Positions 22,901 to 35,300 of a stretch of DNA of 64,000 nucleotides are shown in pieces. Position 1 is the first letter of the stretch; each line of letters opens with the position of its first letter. Position numbers and translations under genes: made by a program. This DNA is from Diploptera punctata (Eukaryota > Arthropoda > Insecta > Blattodea > Blaberidae), in assembly GCA_030220185.1 (NCBI GenBank), contig JASPKZ010007429.1, positions 1-64,000 on the forward strand, in the 5' to 3' direction. The notes beneath the pieces are model-generated. The model was given only the letters and a program-made list of their open reading frames with translations. It was not told the DNA's origin and did not search any database.

Positions 22901-25900
22901 GCTACTAATCAATTACAACAAACCAAACATACTAAACCAAATAAAAATAAAACAAGCAAAACATTACTGTTATAAATGCTTATCACTAATTCATGTTTTT
23001 TGAATGATCTCGCTGTGCTCAAAAGAGTCTTTGTTTTCCAGAATTATTTTATATTAAAGTCTGGACATGTCATTTTCAAATGTATCTCAGAGTTAACAAG
23101 TTCCATTGACATTCTGTTTCTATCATCTGATCATAAAGCCTTCATTATATTATAGTGATGGGTAATTCGAGAGTGAGTCGTTTAAAAAGAACGCTTCATT
23201 ACTGTGAAGTGTCAAAAAGTTACTCACTTTTAGAGAACTGCTAGTTCAGAGTTCACTACTGCTATTTAAAATTAAAATTTACTTTTTATTTCAAGCTCTA
23301 GATGTCTCACCCCAAATCAACTTTCACTCATTCGTTGATTACTTTACATTTCTCCACCCATCGACCTTGCATGTCCCCGCCTCTTTCCTATGTCATCCAT
23401 ATCGTTCGTACTGCAGCGAGTGTCAGAGGAACAAACTATCTGGCCTGAGTGAAGTTACATAGAAGAACGAACTACCTTGGAAGAGTGAAGTGCCTTAGAT
23501 GAATGAAGTGGTATCAAAGAACGAACTATCTTAGAAGAGTGAAGTGTTTTAGATGAATGAAGTGATATCAAAGAACGAACTACCTGGGAAGAGTGAAGTG
23601 TCTTAGAGGAACGAACTACCTTGACAAAAGAGTGAACTGGCTTTAAACTAACTCTCAACGTTAGACATGCTCATTCATTCATTACATGTACATTACGGCA
23701 CTCCCTGCCTCTTGCTTACGTCATCACTCATACACAGCATTACTCAGATTACTCCTTTTGAACTACGGCATTACTAACGCTACAAATCTAATAAATATGG
23801 AAGGTTCACCCGAATGGGTATTATTCTTTGCTATATTCGGAGATCTTAAGCTGAAAATATATAAAACTATTATTCTACCAGTTATATTATATGGGTGCGA
23901 AACATGGACTCTTACTTTAAGGGAGGAAAGGAGATTACGAGTATTTGAGAATAAAGTTCTTAGGAAAAATTTTTGGACCAAAGAGAGATGAACAGACAGG
24001 TGAATGGAGAAGACTACATAACAATGAACTACGCGGTCTTTATAGGAAGCCAGATATAATAAGAACAGTTAAGTCTCGTAGACTGCGATGGGCAGGACAT
24101 GTTGCGCGTATGGGGAATGAAAGATGTGCATGGAAACTTCTTGTAGGAAAGCCAGAAGGAAAACGCCCAGTTGGTAGACCAAGAATTAGGTGGGAGAACA
24201 ACATTAACTATGATTTGAGGGAAGTAGATTATACAGGGAATGATTGAAAAGCATTAGCTCAGGATAGGGATGTATGAAGAGCTTATGTCTGCATGGCCAT
24301 GAACCTATGTGTTCGATAGTGCCAGTGAGTAAGTAAGTATATTCGGAGATCGATTTTGTTCTTTCACGGCAGTCGGTGATATGATATTGGTTACATACAA
24401 ATCTAATGTAGTCTAATATTACAATCACTTTATATTTTATTTACTGGAATTCCGAAAGTATTTAATAAAATTCCATTTTATCCAAGTTTTAAAACAACAT
24501 ATTTTACTAGGTTTACAAAAAGCTGTTGCAAAATTTAGTAAACATCTTACCTTGCTAAACATTTAGAGCAAATATGCCGTGCAAGTTTAAAAGCATCCCG
24601 CCCCCTGAATGAAACTGTGTTTAGAACAAAAGTTACACTTTGCTTTACCATCGCCTAAATCTGAGAAGAAACCCCAAATTTCACTACTTTTTCTTGATCG
24701 CGAATTAGAAGCCATTCTGTAAAAGTGCACACACAAGGTTAAATTTTATTGGCCTACCCAGTATTCACCCTCTTTATATTTTTAGTTTAGGGTTTGTAAA
24801 GATTAAGACCAAGTAATTGCCAATAGTACGATTTTGCATATTTCTTTCTTTTTAAAGAACTATTATGCAAATAATATGTGTAAATAATACATATACAAAT
24901 TAAATAAAATATATCTTCCTTAAAAGTTTTAAAATACTCCACTTTTTTTTTTTAATTATAGAGTTACGATTTTGTTTTTTTATTAACATTTACAACTTGA
25001 AGTATAATATGTACACATTGAAAATCTGTATATAAATAAAATTATGCAAATAATACATAACAAATAAAAAGGAGGTATAAATAATTATAAAATAAACAAA
25101 AATATGGTAGCAGTCATATTAGAATTTTTCATACTCAAATAAATTAAAATAGAATTTACAGAACTATTTCCGTTTATCTTTAAAATCCACAGCTACCATG
25201 TGGTTGGTTCAATGTCAGGTCACCCCAGGCTCGTGTCTTCATGTTTCCCCCTCCAGCCCATATTCTTGCTGGTTTTTTTTTTTGGCAAATGAGGGGCTTT
25301 GCTAAATTTTGTGAACGAACTAGTTGAATTGAATAGTTCACAAAAGTGAGTGCGAGTGAACAAACTACTTCTCAAAATGAACTGGTTGGGCACAACACTA
25401 TTATATTAAACACTTTTTTAATGTGCGCATTCCTGACTGGATAAGCAAGAACATGCTATATGTTTTCAGGTTGAAAAACTAGCTATAATGGCTGAGACAC
25501 TCTATGCTTCACCACATGTCGCCCCTGTATTGTCTAGATCATCCTCCACCTCTGTTATTAACAGATATGGGCATGAATGCAGGAGCTAGCTGTAGACCAA
25601 GACATTCTAGGCCTGACATGCCATGGAGTTCTAGCTGCATTATTTTGAATAGATTTGGTGCATTTGATTTTTTGAAAAATTCACTCCACAGTTTACAAAA
25701 ATTATCTGTCCTATCAAGAGTTATTTCAGATTTCAAAACAAAAAACTCATTATCTGTATGCAGTTCTTTTCCATCGAAACCAATTTTGAGTTTCTTCCCC
25801 ACCTTGGCCAAGTCGTTGAATGAAAATGTTTGACATAAATCAAGCATGGACACAATTTTATACACAATGTATTACTATTAAAATTGGACAATTTATTAAA

Positions 25901-28900
25901 ATACTCTAATAATCTGTCGTAAACTCATGTGCTCTCTTCCATTCGAATATTATCACTTTTCTTTAAAAAACACGTAAGCCCCATTTATATATATACATAT
26001 AAACTTTTGTCAGCATAAATACACAGCTTACTGACTACAGTCTAAAGATCCTAGAGGCAATATGATCTTTTCAGTTTGTCTCACCCAGATGGACAAAAAT
26101 GAGTCTGTTAGATGCATTTATGGTACTCAAAACTCTTATAATTGTTTTTATGCTGCCAGCACTTGCAAAATATTAAATTGGTGTCTACCCATGTCTCGTC
26201 CAGGTATAAATTCAGTCTACCCTCTTCTGTATACTTCCTTACTGTCGGGTACGTATCCACACCTCCAATTCATAACAATTTTCGTTTCAATGAACACTTC
26301 TTCCATATGTAACCCATTTTCTTTAGAATCTGTCATAATGTTGAACCTTCCATTTGAAATCAATTCTGTCTTTTAAAACATACAATAGTTTATTATAGCT
26401 TCATACTACTTTTTTTTTTTTTTGTTCAAATGTTGGATAGATGGAGTGAGAAGAAGTATGGAAGCTAGAGATTTGAGGGAAGAAGATGCTTTAGACAGGA
26501 ACCTCTAGCGACAAATCACTTTGGGTTGAAGGAGAAACACTGTATTGTGGAATATTCCTAATGTGTATATATATATATCTTCAATTATATACTCTATCCA
26601 CCCTCCAGTCAAAGTTGTCTACATTTGTGTTTCATTAGTCTAGATATATTTTTTTTCCTGTGACTACAAAACAATTTCTCTTCAGACGTTCTGTTCTTTT
26701 CTTATACACTTAATCGTTTTTGTGGATAAATTACTGTACTTTTCTGTCCTTGCTGTGGATCTTCTAAGTGGAATGCTAAGGTACAATTTAAGTACTCTAA
26801 CCTGTGAAAGACCAACGCAAAAGCTAACCTAACACAGTTTAAGTACTCTAACATGTGAAAGACCAACCCAAAAGCTAACCTAACACAATTTAAGTACTCT
26901 AACCTGTTAAAGAATGCAACACCCAAAAATAAATAGTAAGTTCTGAAGTTGATGTGTACATTTAATTAGTAAATACTTTATGTTGGCTGTACTGGATATT
27001 TGTTAAAATCAATATAGTTGATATATCTTCATGCTACATATGTAGTTAAGTATCATAGAAAAATATATTGAAATAACAGTTAGAAAAAATGTAAAAATCA
27101 TTGTAAATGTTGGGGAATAATTTGAAAAATGTAATCCTAAGAATAAAATTTGACAGCAGTTTATGAAGGAATTTATGAAGTCATGTCACGTGTTGTAAAG
27201 AACAGCTTCCAGCAACTATATCATCAACAATATTAGCTGTAACTAAAGCTATACTACTATATTACAAAGGCTTGCAGTATTTTGAAACTAATAAAGCACA
27301 ACTGAAACTTCAAAAGACACATGGAGTAAATGTTTGTGAAACAGGAATACATATTTCAGCTGACTTCTCCTGGCTTAACAACAGTAGTCTTAATTCTCGT
27401 GATCATAGTTTATATAAGTACCGCGCCATAGCAGAGTGGTTAAGGCAGGAAGCATTGGCGCAGAGCTACAGGACTTGGGCTAGTTCGAGTCTCGATGGGG
27501 AAGAGATTTTCTCTTGGTATTTCGGCCAGTATGGGACCGGTGCCCACCCAGCATCGTGAGGCATTTGGGTAGCTATAATAAGTAGCAGTTCCAGGTTGAG
27601 AAAATCAGCTATAATTGCTGGGGGAGTCGACATGCTGACCACATGTCACCCCTACACTGGGTAGATGATCGTCTATCTCTGGATTGACACATGTGGATGT
27701 GAGGCCAGCAGCCGGCTGGTAGGCTAAGGGCCTGTGCCATGGAATTATTATTATTATCAGATTATGGAGCATGGAATGGAACATACTTAGAAAGACAATG
27801 GAATAGTTCAATACAGGTCGTACAAATTGACTACATGAAATTTTTTTAAACATATTGTTAACTTAATAAAAAGTGTTGTCTATATTATTCTTACCTCATA
27901 TTGTTATTTCTGTTAGACATGTGTTTCGAAGCTTATTAGCCTCATCTTCAGTAGTTACATACTCTAATAAAAAGTGTTGTCTGTATAAATCTTACCTCAT
28001 ATTGTTGTTTCTGTTAGACATATGTTTCAAAGCTTGTTAGCCTCATCTCAGTAGTTACAGACTCTGTAAGTATTGTAACTACTGAATATGATGCTAACAA
28101 CCTTTGAAACATATTTAAATTAATATTGGGAAGTAAACATTATGAGGTTATATCATTAATAGAGAGCGGAGAACATTTTTAATGACTCACCTCATATAAT
28201 TTCAAATTTCTTTGATGCCGGCGGTTTTAGACAGTATCTTGTCCCTCTTCAGTCATGACTTCCACTGATGAAATTCTCTAATGACATCACCTCTTGTGCT
28301 GCCATCTTTGGTTGGGATTATAAACTTCGTAATTAAATTTTTATCCACCGGAATATCAAAGTTCATAGATTGATATTTATTCTTCTGAATGAATATCTTT
28401 TCCCATACAGACAACACATTTTATTAAGCAAAACCTCATAATGTTACTTCCTATTGGAATTAAAATTATTGTCAACTTATCAGCCTTTATCTAGTACTGG
28501 TAATTTTTCTTTATCATCATCATCATCCATGAATGGCCTGTTATGATTTCAAGGTTAGATTTTCAGTCTATTTCTTTTTATGGACAGGTATCTTTTTCCG
28601 TATGGGTGAAAATGAAGCATGGGATTTTGTCCATTGACATTCATTGTTCTTGAGTTTTCCAGGCAAAATTAATGCCATTATGTATACATGTGCACATTTT
28701 TAGTATTGTTAGGTAGATGTAAATTTGGTATCTAGTTGTAAACAATTGGTTTCTATATATTATAGAAAGAAGGCCAGAGCAGTGTGGGGAGCGAGCTCTT
28801 CTTGTTTGGTCACCAACAACTGATATTCCAGATTATAAATGTAAGTATTTAATTATAAATTATTTACAATTAAGAATTTACCTTAGATTTCGTGTAACTA

Positions 28901-31900
28901 AAAGAGAAATTTTTTAAAATTTTATAATACAATAGGAAGTAATATTAAGAGGTTTGTTTAATAATTAAAACATTTTGTCTGTTCATTCTCTAACAACTCT
29001 AAGAGGTAAGAATGAACAGACAAAATGTTTAAATTAATAAAAGAGAAATGTTGATCAAAAGATGGCAATCTTTCATTATAAAAATGCTACATCAAGAAAT
29101 GTAGACATGACTTCCACTGGAGTAAAATTCTCTGGGAATAAAATAGTGCCCTATTCAGATCTACAGCAAAGTTTTAAGCATAGGAACATGTAATGTTAGG
29201 ACAATGGAGGGGAGACACTAGAAATATTAACGTAGAGAGTAGATAAATCACTCATGAAAATCCTCACCTTGGATGAAGTTAGATGGTCAGGAGAAGATAG
29301 GGATCAAGAATCTTTGTTATATTATGCAGATGCAGTGAGACCAGAATTCAAAACAGGTTTAATCTGTAGTAGAATACTCTCAACTACTAGTAATAAGATT
29401 CTGAAAGATAAAGCATGATTTTGTAATTGTAAATAGTTATACAGAAAATAAGGAGATAATTTATTATTCCAATGGATTTATTAAAATTAATAATTCTATT
29501 TGATATTGTTTATTTTTTATTATTTCACTCACCTCATAATTCTATTTGATATGTGTACTTCCTCCAAATACGTTAATGTATATCCAAGATAGGTAAATTA
29601 ATTTACTGTTTCCAGTATTTTTGAATATATACAAATTTTGCTATGTACAGGGTATTTTCCACGAAAAGCCATTACTTTTACCTTACTTCTATACATAAAA
29701 GTAAAAATGGGCGAAAACAAGGAAATTAAATTCCCTAACACAATCAATGTTTAATTCTATTTTATTATTTCATGTTATGTTTAATTTGTATTAATATTGA
29801 GATGTTCTGTTGTTTCAGTGGATGAGTATATATCTCTGGCCAAAGAAAAATATGGATACAATGGTGAACAAGCATTGGGGATGTTATTTTGGCATAAGCA
29901 TGATCTTGAACGAGCAGTTCAAGATCTTGCCAACTTCACACCATTTCCTGATGAATGGACAGTTGAAGATAAAGTGCTATTTGAACAAGCTTTCCAGTTT
30001 CATGGAAAAAGCTTTCATAGAATTCGACAAATGGTAAGTATAAAGTACGAGGATGATTCGGAAAGTAAGTTCTCTCTCTCTCTCCAGAAAACACTATTGT
30101 GGGAACGTTTCTTACATCCAATGAAAAATACACATTTCAATTATTTTTCAACATAATTTCCTTTTATATTCAAACATTTGTAATAATGCTTCACAAACTT
30201 CAAAATCACTTCTGTGTAAAACTCTGCCAACCGTGACTGTAGCCATCCATTGATACTCTCCTTGGGCTCCCCTCATCTGTTTGAAACCGCTGCAATCCAA
30301 GCCATTTTTTCATGTTTGGGAAAAGGTGGAAATTGCTTGGAGCCAACTCAGGACTATATGGTGGATGATTAAACACCTCCTGTTTCAAGAGGTTTGCTGG
30401 TGGTGTTTTGGACTTCAGACAGAATGTTCAGCATCCAACGAGCACAAAATTTGCAGTAATATAACCTTGTGTCACCACTTTGTGCTGAACAGTGGGGCTG
30501 ATTTGCAGAAATTTTTCTCATATTCAGAAATTGTGAAATGACGATTCTGGCTACTTCATTCACTATTGCAACAAGTTTGTCATTCACAACAGACAGCAGA
30601 CACTTTGATCTTCATCATGGACATTAGTGCACCCATCTCAAATTCCACGACACCAATGTCAAACACCACCACCACCACTCATGTCCCTGTACACTACAGT
30701 AATCTAACGATGAATTACTGCTACTGTCAATTTTTTTGCTCACACAAACCGTATTGCTCCATGTACCTCACACTTGGTGGAAGCTTCTATAGTTAGACAT
30801 TTTAAACACCTGCCTTAACGAGAAAAAAGGCCAAACGCAAACACACAGTTATTCTGCTGGTACCATATTGAACCCATCAACACAATGGAAGGAAGATAAG
30901 ATGACGATACTACTGCCACTTAATTAATATGTATGAGTTAGTTATTTTGACATCTCGTATTATTTTTTATATTCTGCCGACTATAGTTTCATCGCATCTA
31001 TGTGACATTGTCGATGCATTCTAACTGTTGTATTTCTGGTTGTCATCCTTTAGATTGATTTCTACTCCCTCTGTTGGCTGACCGATAAACTTCCAATCAA
31101 TTTTTTTTCCCTTTCCCCGGGAATTTCAAAATTTATAGTTTTCTCCTTATTCTTGTGGATGTAAATTTTCTCCCCAATTTGTGAGTTCCTTAGATTTATC
31201 TAACTCTTTCAGTAATTTGACCTTTGTTTCAATTCTGTGTTTTTCTGACCATGCATATGCAACTATAGCAGACTTTTCTATTTCACCATTTTTAACATTT
31301 CTAAGATGTTCTTGCAATCTTGTATTCTGCCACTTGTTTGTCTGCCATTCATTTGCATAACGAATGAGACCGGAACTTACTTTCTGAAATGGAAACTTAA
31401 AAATGCTTATGAGATAACTAATTTGCTTATAAGATCAAAATTGTATGTAACATTTTTTAAAGAAATCTTGCATTTCCAATTTATGCATTGTGGTGTTTCA
31501 TTTATGGTGAAGTTCAGACACATGCAATTGCTTTCAATACAGTATTAATGAATTGTATCCTGCTGGAATTTGAATTTAGGCTAAATAATGATGAATTGAT
31601 ATTTAATTTTAGGAAGTTATATTTTGAGGTTATTTTAATTATATTATTTTTGGTCTGGACATCTTACCTCAATATTAATGTTGATTTGTTCTTGGACATG
31701 TTTCAAAACAATTCTGTTTTATCTTCAAGAACAATTCAACATTAATATTGAGGTAAGATGTCCAGACCAAAAATAATATAATGATGAATTGTCTTGAATT
31801 TATACTAAATAATGATGTGTCTTCTTACATTAAATTAATTGTTGTTTCAGTTACCTGATAAATCTATAGCGAGTCTAGTGAAATATTATTACTCATGGAA

Positions 31901-32029
31901 GAAAACAAGGAGTCGAACAAGCTTGATGGACAGACAAGCAAGAAAACTGGCTGTTCATCGTGAGGAAGGCAGTGAAGGTGGATCAGAATTAGGCTCCAAT
32001 ACTGATTCTGACTCTGATGAAAAGGTATT

Positions 32030-32113
<84 letters not shown>

Positions 32114-32311
32114 TGTATAAAATTAATTTAATGCTTTATACTATGACATTTACATCAAATGGGGAAGTGACTAAGAAGGGGTGGCAGAAACAATATTAGC
32201 ATACAAGAAGTAAATTTAAACATGATTTTCATCATAAAAAGTAAAGCGAGATGTATATTGAATTATGTCATGAAACATTCTTGACTGTTAGATAAGTCAT
32301 CATATTACCAT

Positions 32312-32346
<35 letters not shown>

Positions 32347-35300
32347 TTAATTTATAAATGAGTTGGAGAAAATATTTTTATATCTCACCACATAAAATTC
32401 CCTGTTTTCAAGATTCTAGTTTCAAAGGTCATTGAGGATGAAGGTAAAATGACCTTTGCAACTGGTAATAATGAAAAATAGAACTTCATGAGATGAGATA
32501 TAAAAACATTTTCTCCAACTAATTTATAAATTGAAAATTCCTCATAATGTTACTTCCCACTTTAATTTTAATTAAATAGTAATAATAATATTTTTGGATG
32601 TGAAAAACCAAAGAATATTAGTATCGTAGTGCAACTTTATTGGGATACCAGGAGACAAATGAAGCAAATCATTTCTGCCATTAGAAACCAACCATAATAT
32701 ATTTGTAAATAATAGAAAAAGATCAATATCAAAATTAAGCAAGTTAGATATTGAGTGGGAGAAAAAAAAATAATGGCAGTAATATGGAAAATGAGATTAA
32801 TTGATTTGGACAATTAAAAAGAATACAGCAAAGAAGAATACCAAAGAAAGCTATGAAGAAGCAATTGAAAGAGAGAAAAAAGATGAAAATTCAAGGTCCA
32901 GATAGCTAGATTATGTTAAAATTAATCTAGAGGTGTTATAAATGGGAAGTAATCAAAGAAAAAGAAAGGTGGTTGAATTGAACTCTGTGGAGGAGGCTAT
33001 TGTTCTGAGATAACCTACACATAAGAAGAAATGCATGATGATTGATAATAATGACGATCCTCTTAAGCAGAATACTGATATTAAAATGTATCTCAGCTAG
33101 GCGTATAAAGAAAGATATCTCCAAAATTGTAAAGAAAAGTTGTATATCTACAAATTTTTTTTTGTGCTACAAAAATATATTTATATTAAAATGCAGAGGG
33201 ATACCTGGTTAAATAATATGCTACAGGATTCTAGTCCTATTGGATCAGGATTTCTAACAGGCCTAAACCTTCTGGCGGCTCCATGGACCTGAGTTCGACT
33301 CACCCTAACAGAACTGAGTAACAAGCATATGTTCTGGGATAAGGTGGCTGACATGTTATGCTAATTGTCTAGAAAGATGGGAGCCTTAACTTCTTACCAT
33401 CCCAAGGGCCTTCTAAGTCTTGTACTGGGTTTCTGGTGGGTAAAGAAGTGTAATTTATATTTGAAGAGAAAAAATTATACGCTCAGACTGGGGCTTGAAC
33501 CCAGGACCTTTCACACTAGGCGAATGCTATAACTGAGTGAGTTACCTGAGCAGGTTCCAATCTAAATGTCTTACATACACTGTTAATTCCTGTGCACCAA
33601 ATATTATGAAATCTTTGCTTCTATCTTGCAAATGGCGGCTTCTTTATTAAGAAGACATTTATTTGGGAATTTTATATTACATTATAAGCCAGTATGGCTT
33701 CTTTCGATGTTTTTATTATTCATTTCATATATCTCAGTGATGGATAAAAATATCTAAATGTAATTTAGTTGGAGAAATCTCTACAGATCAATGTGAGATA
33801 TATTGAAAATTAAAAATATTCTATACTCTTCTCAAATTAAATTAATATTAAGAAGCTAAAGCTATTACTATGATTGAAGTAAGTAAATTAATGTACACAA
33901 CTAAATTATTGTAATCAATGGTAAAGAGAAATCCCATTTCAGGCAAAAAATTTTTCTCTTTACCATTGATTTCAAATCTTCTCAAAGTTGGTGCATTTGT
34001 TCAAAAGATGTTGCCAACATCACAAACATTCCTAGGGTGTATTGAGTTCAATACTGGGTGACTGAGCAATAATGTCTATGCTAATTAAATATGGAATAAA
34101 TTACATCTGTAGTTCAAAAATACAGAACAAACTGGAGAGATCACATTCAATTAATGCCAGACTCGAGGATATTGAAAACTGCTCTACACTACAATCAAAA
34201 AGGACAAAGAAATACAGGCCAACCATTGAAGAGATGATGTGAACAACTACTTTGAGATGGAACTTTTGATGATGATGATATAGTTAAATGCATTAATTTG
34301 ATAATGGACTGCTATATTCTCCTCTTTTGGAATTGTTAGAAGTTTAATATTTTGTTAATTGAATCAAAAAATATGTATATGTTCTAATGCTACCCACTGC
34401 CCTTTTGCTTAGGAGCGTATTTAGCATTAATGTGGATTACCACTACCAAACAAGAAAGTAAAATCCAAGCAGCCGAGATGAAATTTTTAAGAAGAGTAAA
34501 AGGCTGCACTAGAATGGACCAGATAAGAAACGAGGATATCCGTGAAGAACTGCAGATCTATTCCATAAAAGAAAAGATGTTTAACAACAAGATACAGTAG
34601 AAAGAACATGTAGAAAGAATGGAAGAAAGTAGATTACCAAATAAAATCTTCCATTATTTCTCAAGATGAAGAAGAGATGTCGGACGTCCTCGGAAGAGAT
34701 GGTCTTATATCTATTAGTGAAGATGGAACAGGCAACTCTTGCCTAAACCAGGAAGTGAAGAAGTGGTCTATTCTCAATTTATACAACATTTTGGGAGACC
34801 ATATTATGTAGGCGATGTGTATTTGTATTGTATAATATATAATGTCCTCTGCAGTACTTACCATTGGTACTGATTTGACTGAACGAGTGGGGATATTAAG
34901 CTCTCCTTCATCATCCCTCATACAACATGTATTACATAAATATATATCTAAAAATACACTCATCCTACTCTCCTCTCATTATTCAATACACATCACCTAT
35001 GTAACATATTCTCTCTAAGAGGCGCAATCCATCTCTCTAAAGCATGAATAGTGATGTGGGTAACATTGGAAAGCACAGTCTTAAGTAAAGTCCATTCTGT
35101 CACTGGCTAACATAATTACAGTGCAGGGAGTCATAATCTATGTGATGCATTCCCTTAACTTTAGTTTCAGTTTCCTAGTTCTCAGTTCATATAGCTGCTC
35201 AATTGTCTTCAAGTAAAATGTTTTATCACTCATCTCATATTATTCCATCAAAAGATGGAAGTGAAGTGTAAAGTTCCGAAACTAGTTAAAAAAAAAGAAT

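Larger units (their letters stand above)
23145..25408. mobile_element. hAT-like TIR element with 8-bp target duplication
   Basis: TTATATTA at 23145-23152 and 25401-25408 is an exact 8-bp repeat. Inside it the ends are inverted: TAGTGATGGGTAATTC on the left, reverse complement TAGTGTTGTGCCCAAC on the right. The 8-bp duplication and TAGTG-type ends fit hAT. No transposase is seen in the ~2.25 kb. It holds a minisatellite and a LINE-A insertion. A related right end is at about 43560-43679. Confidence 0.7.
27870..28165. mobile_element. Cluster of PLE 3' termini
   Basis: Two minus-strand ends in tandem (about 27885-27968 and 27970-28065) share CTTACCTCATATTGTT and GTTAGACAT. A partial plus-strand copy (28066-28115) faces them. 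GGGAAGTAAACATTATGAGG at 28133 starts the next reversed copy. Two near-identical ends in direct orientation resemble the repeated terminal arrangement described for PLEs. Confidence 0.78.

Noticed and set aside
27272..27559. 95-codon open frame
   Set aside because: Reads through SINE1; the same peptide pieces appear at other SINE1 copies.
32561..33250. Possible LINE linker region
   Set aside because: A-rich composition alone explains the Lys-rich frames; no diagnostic motif.
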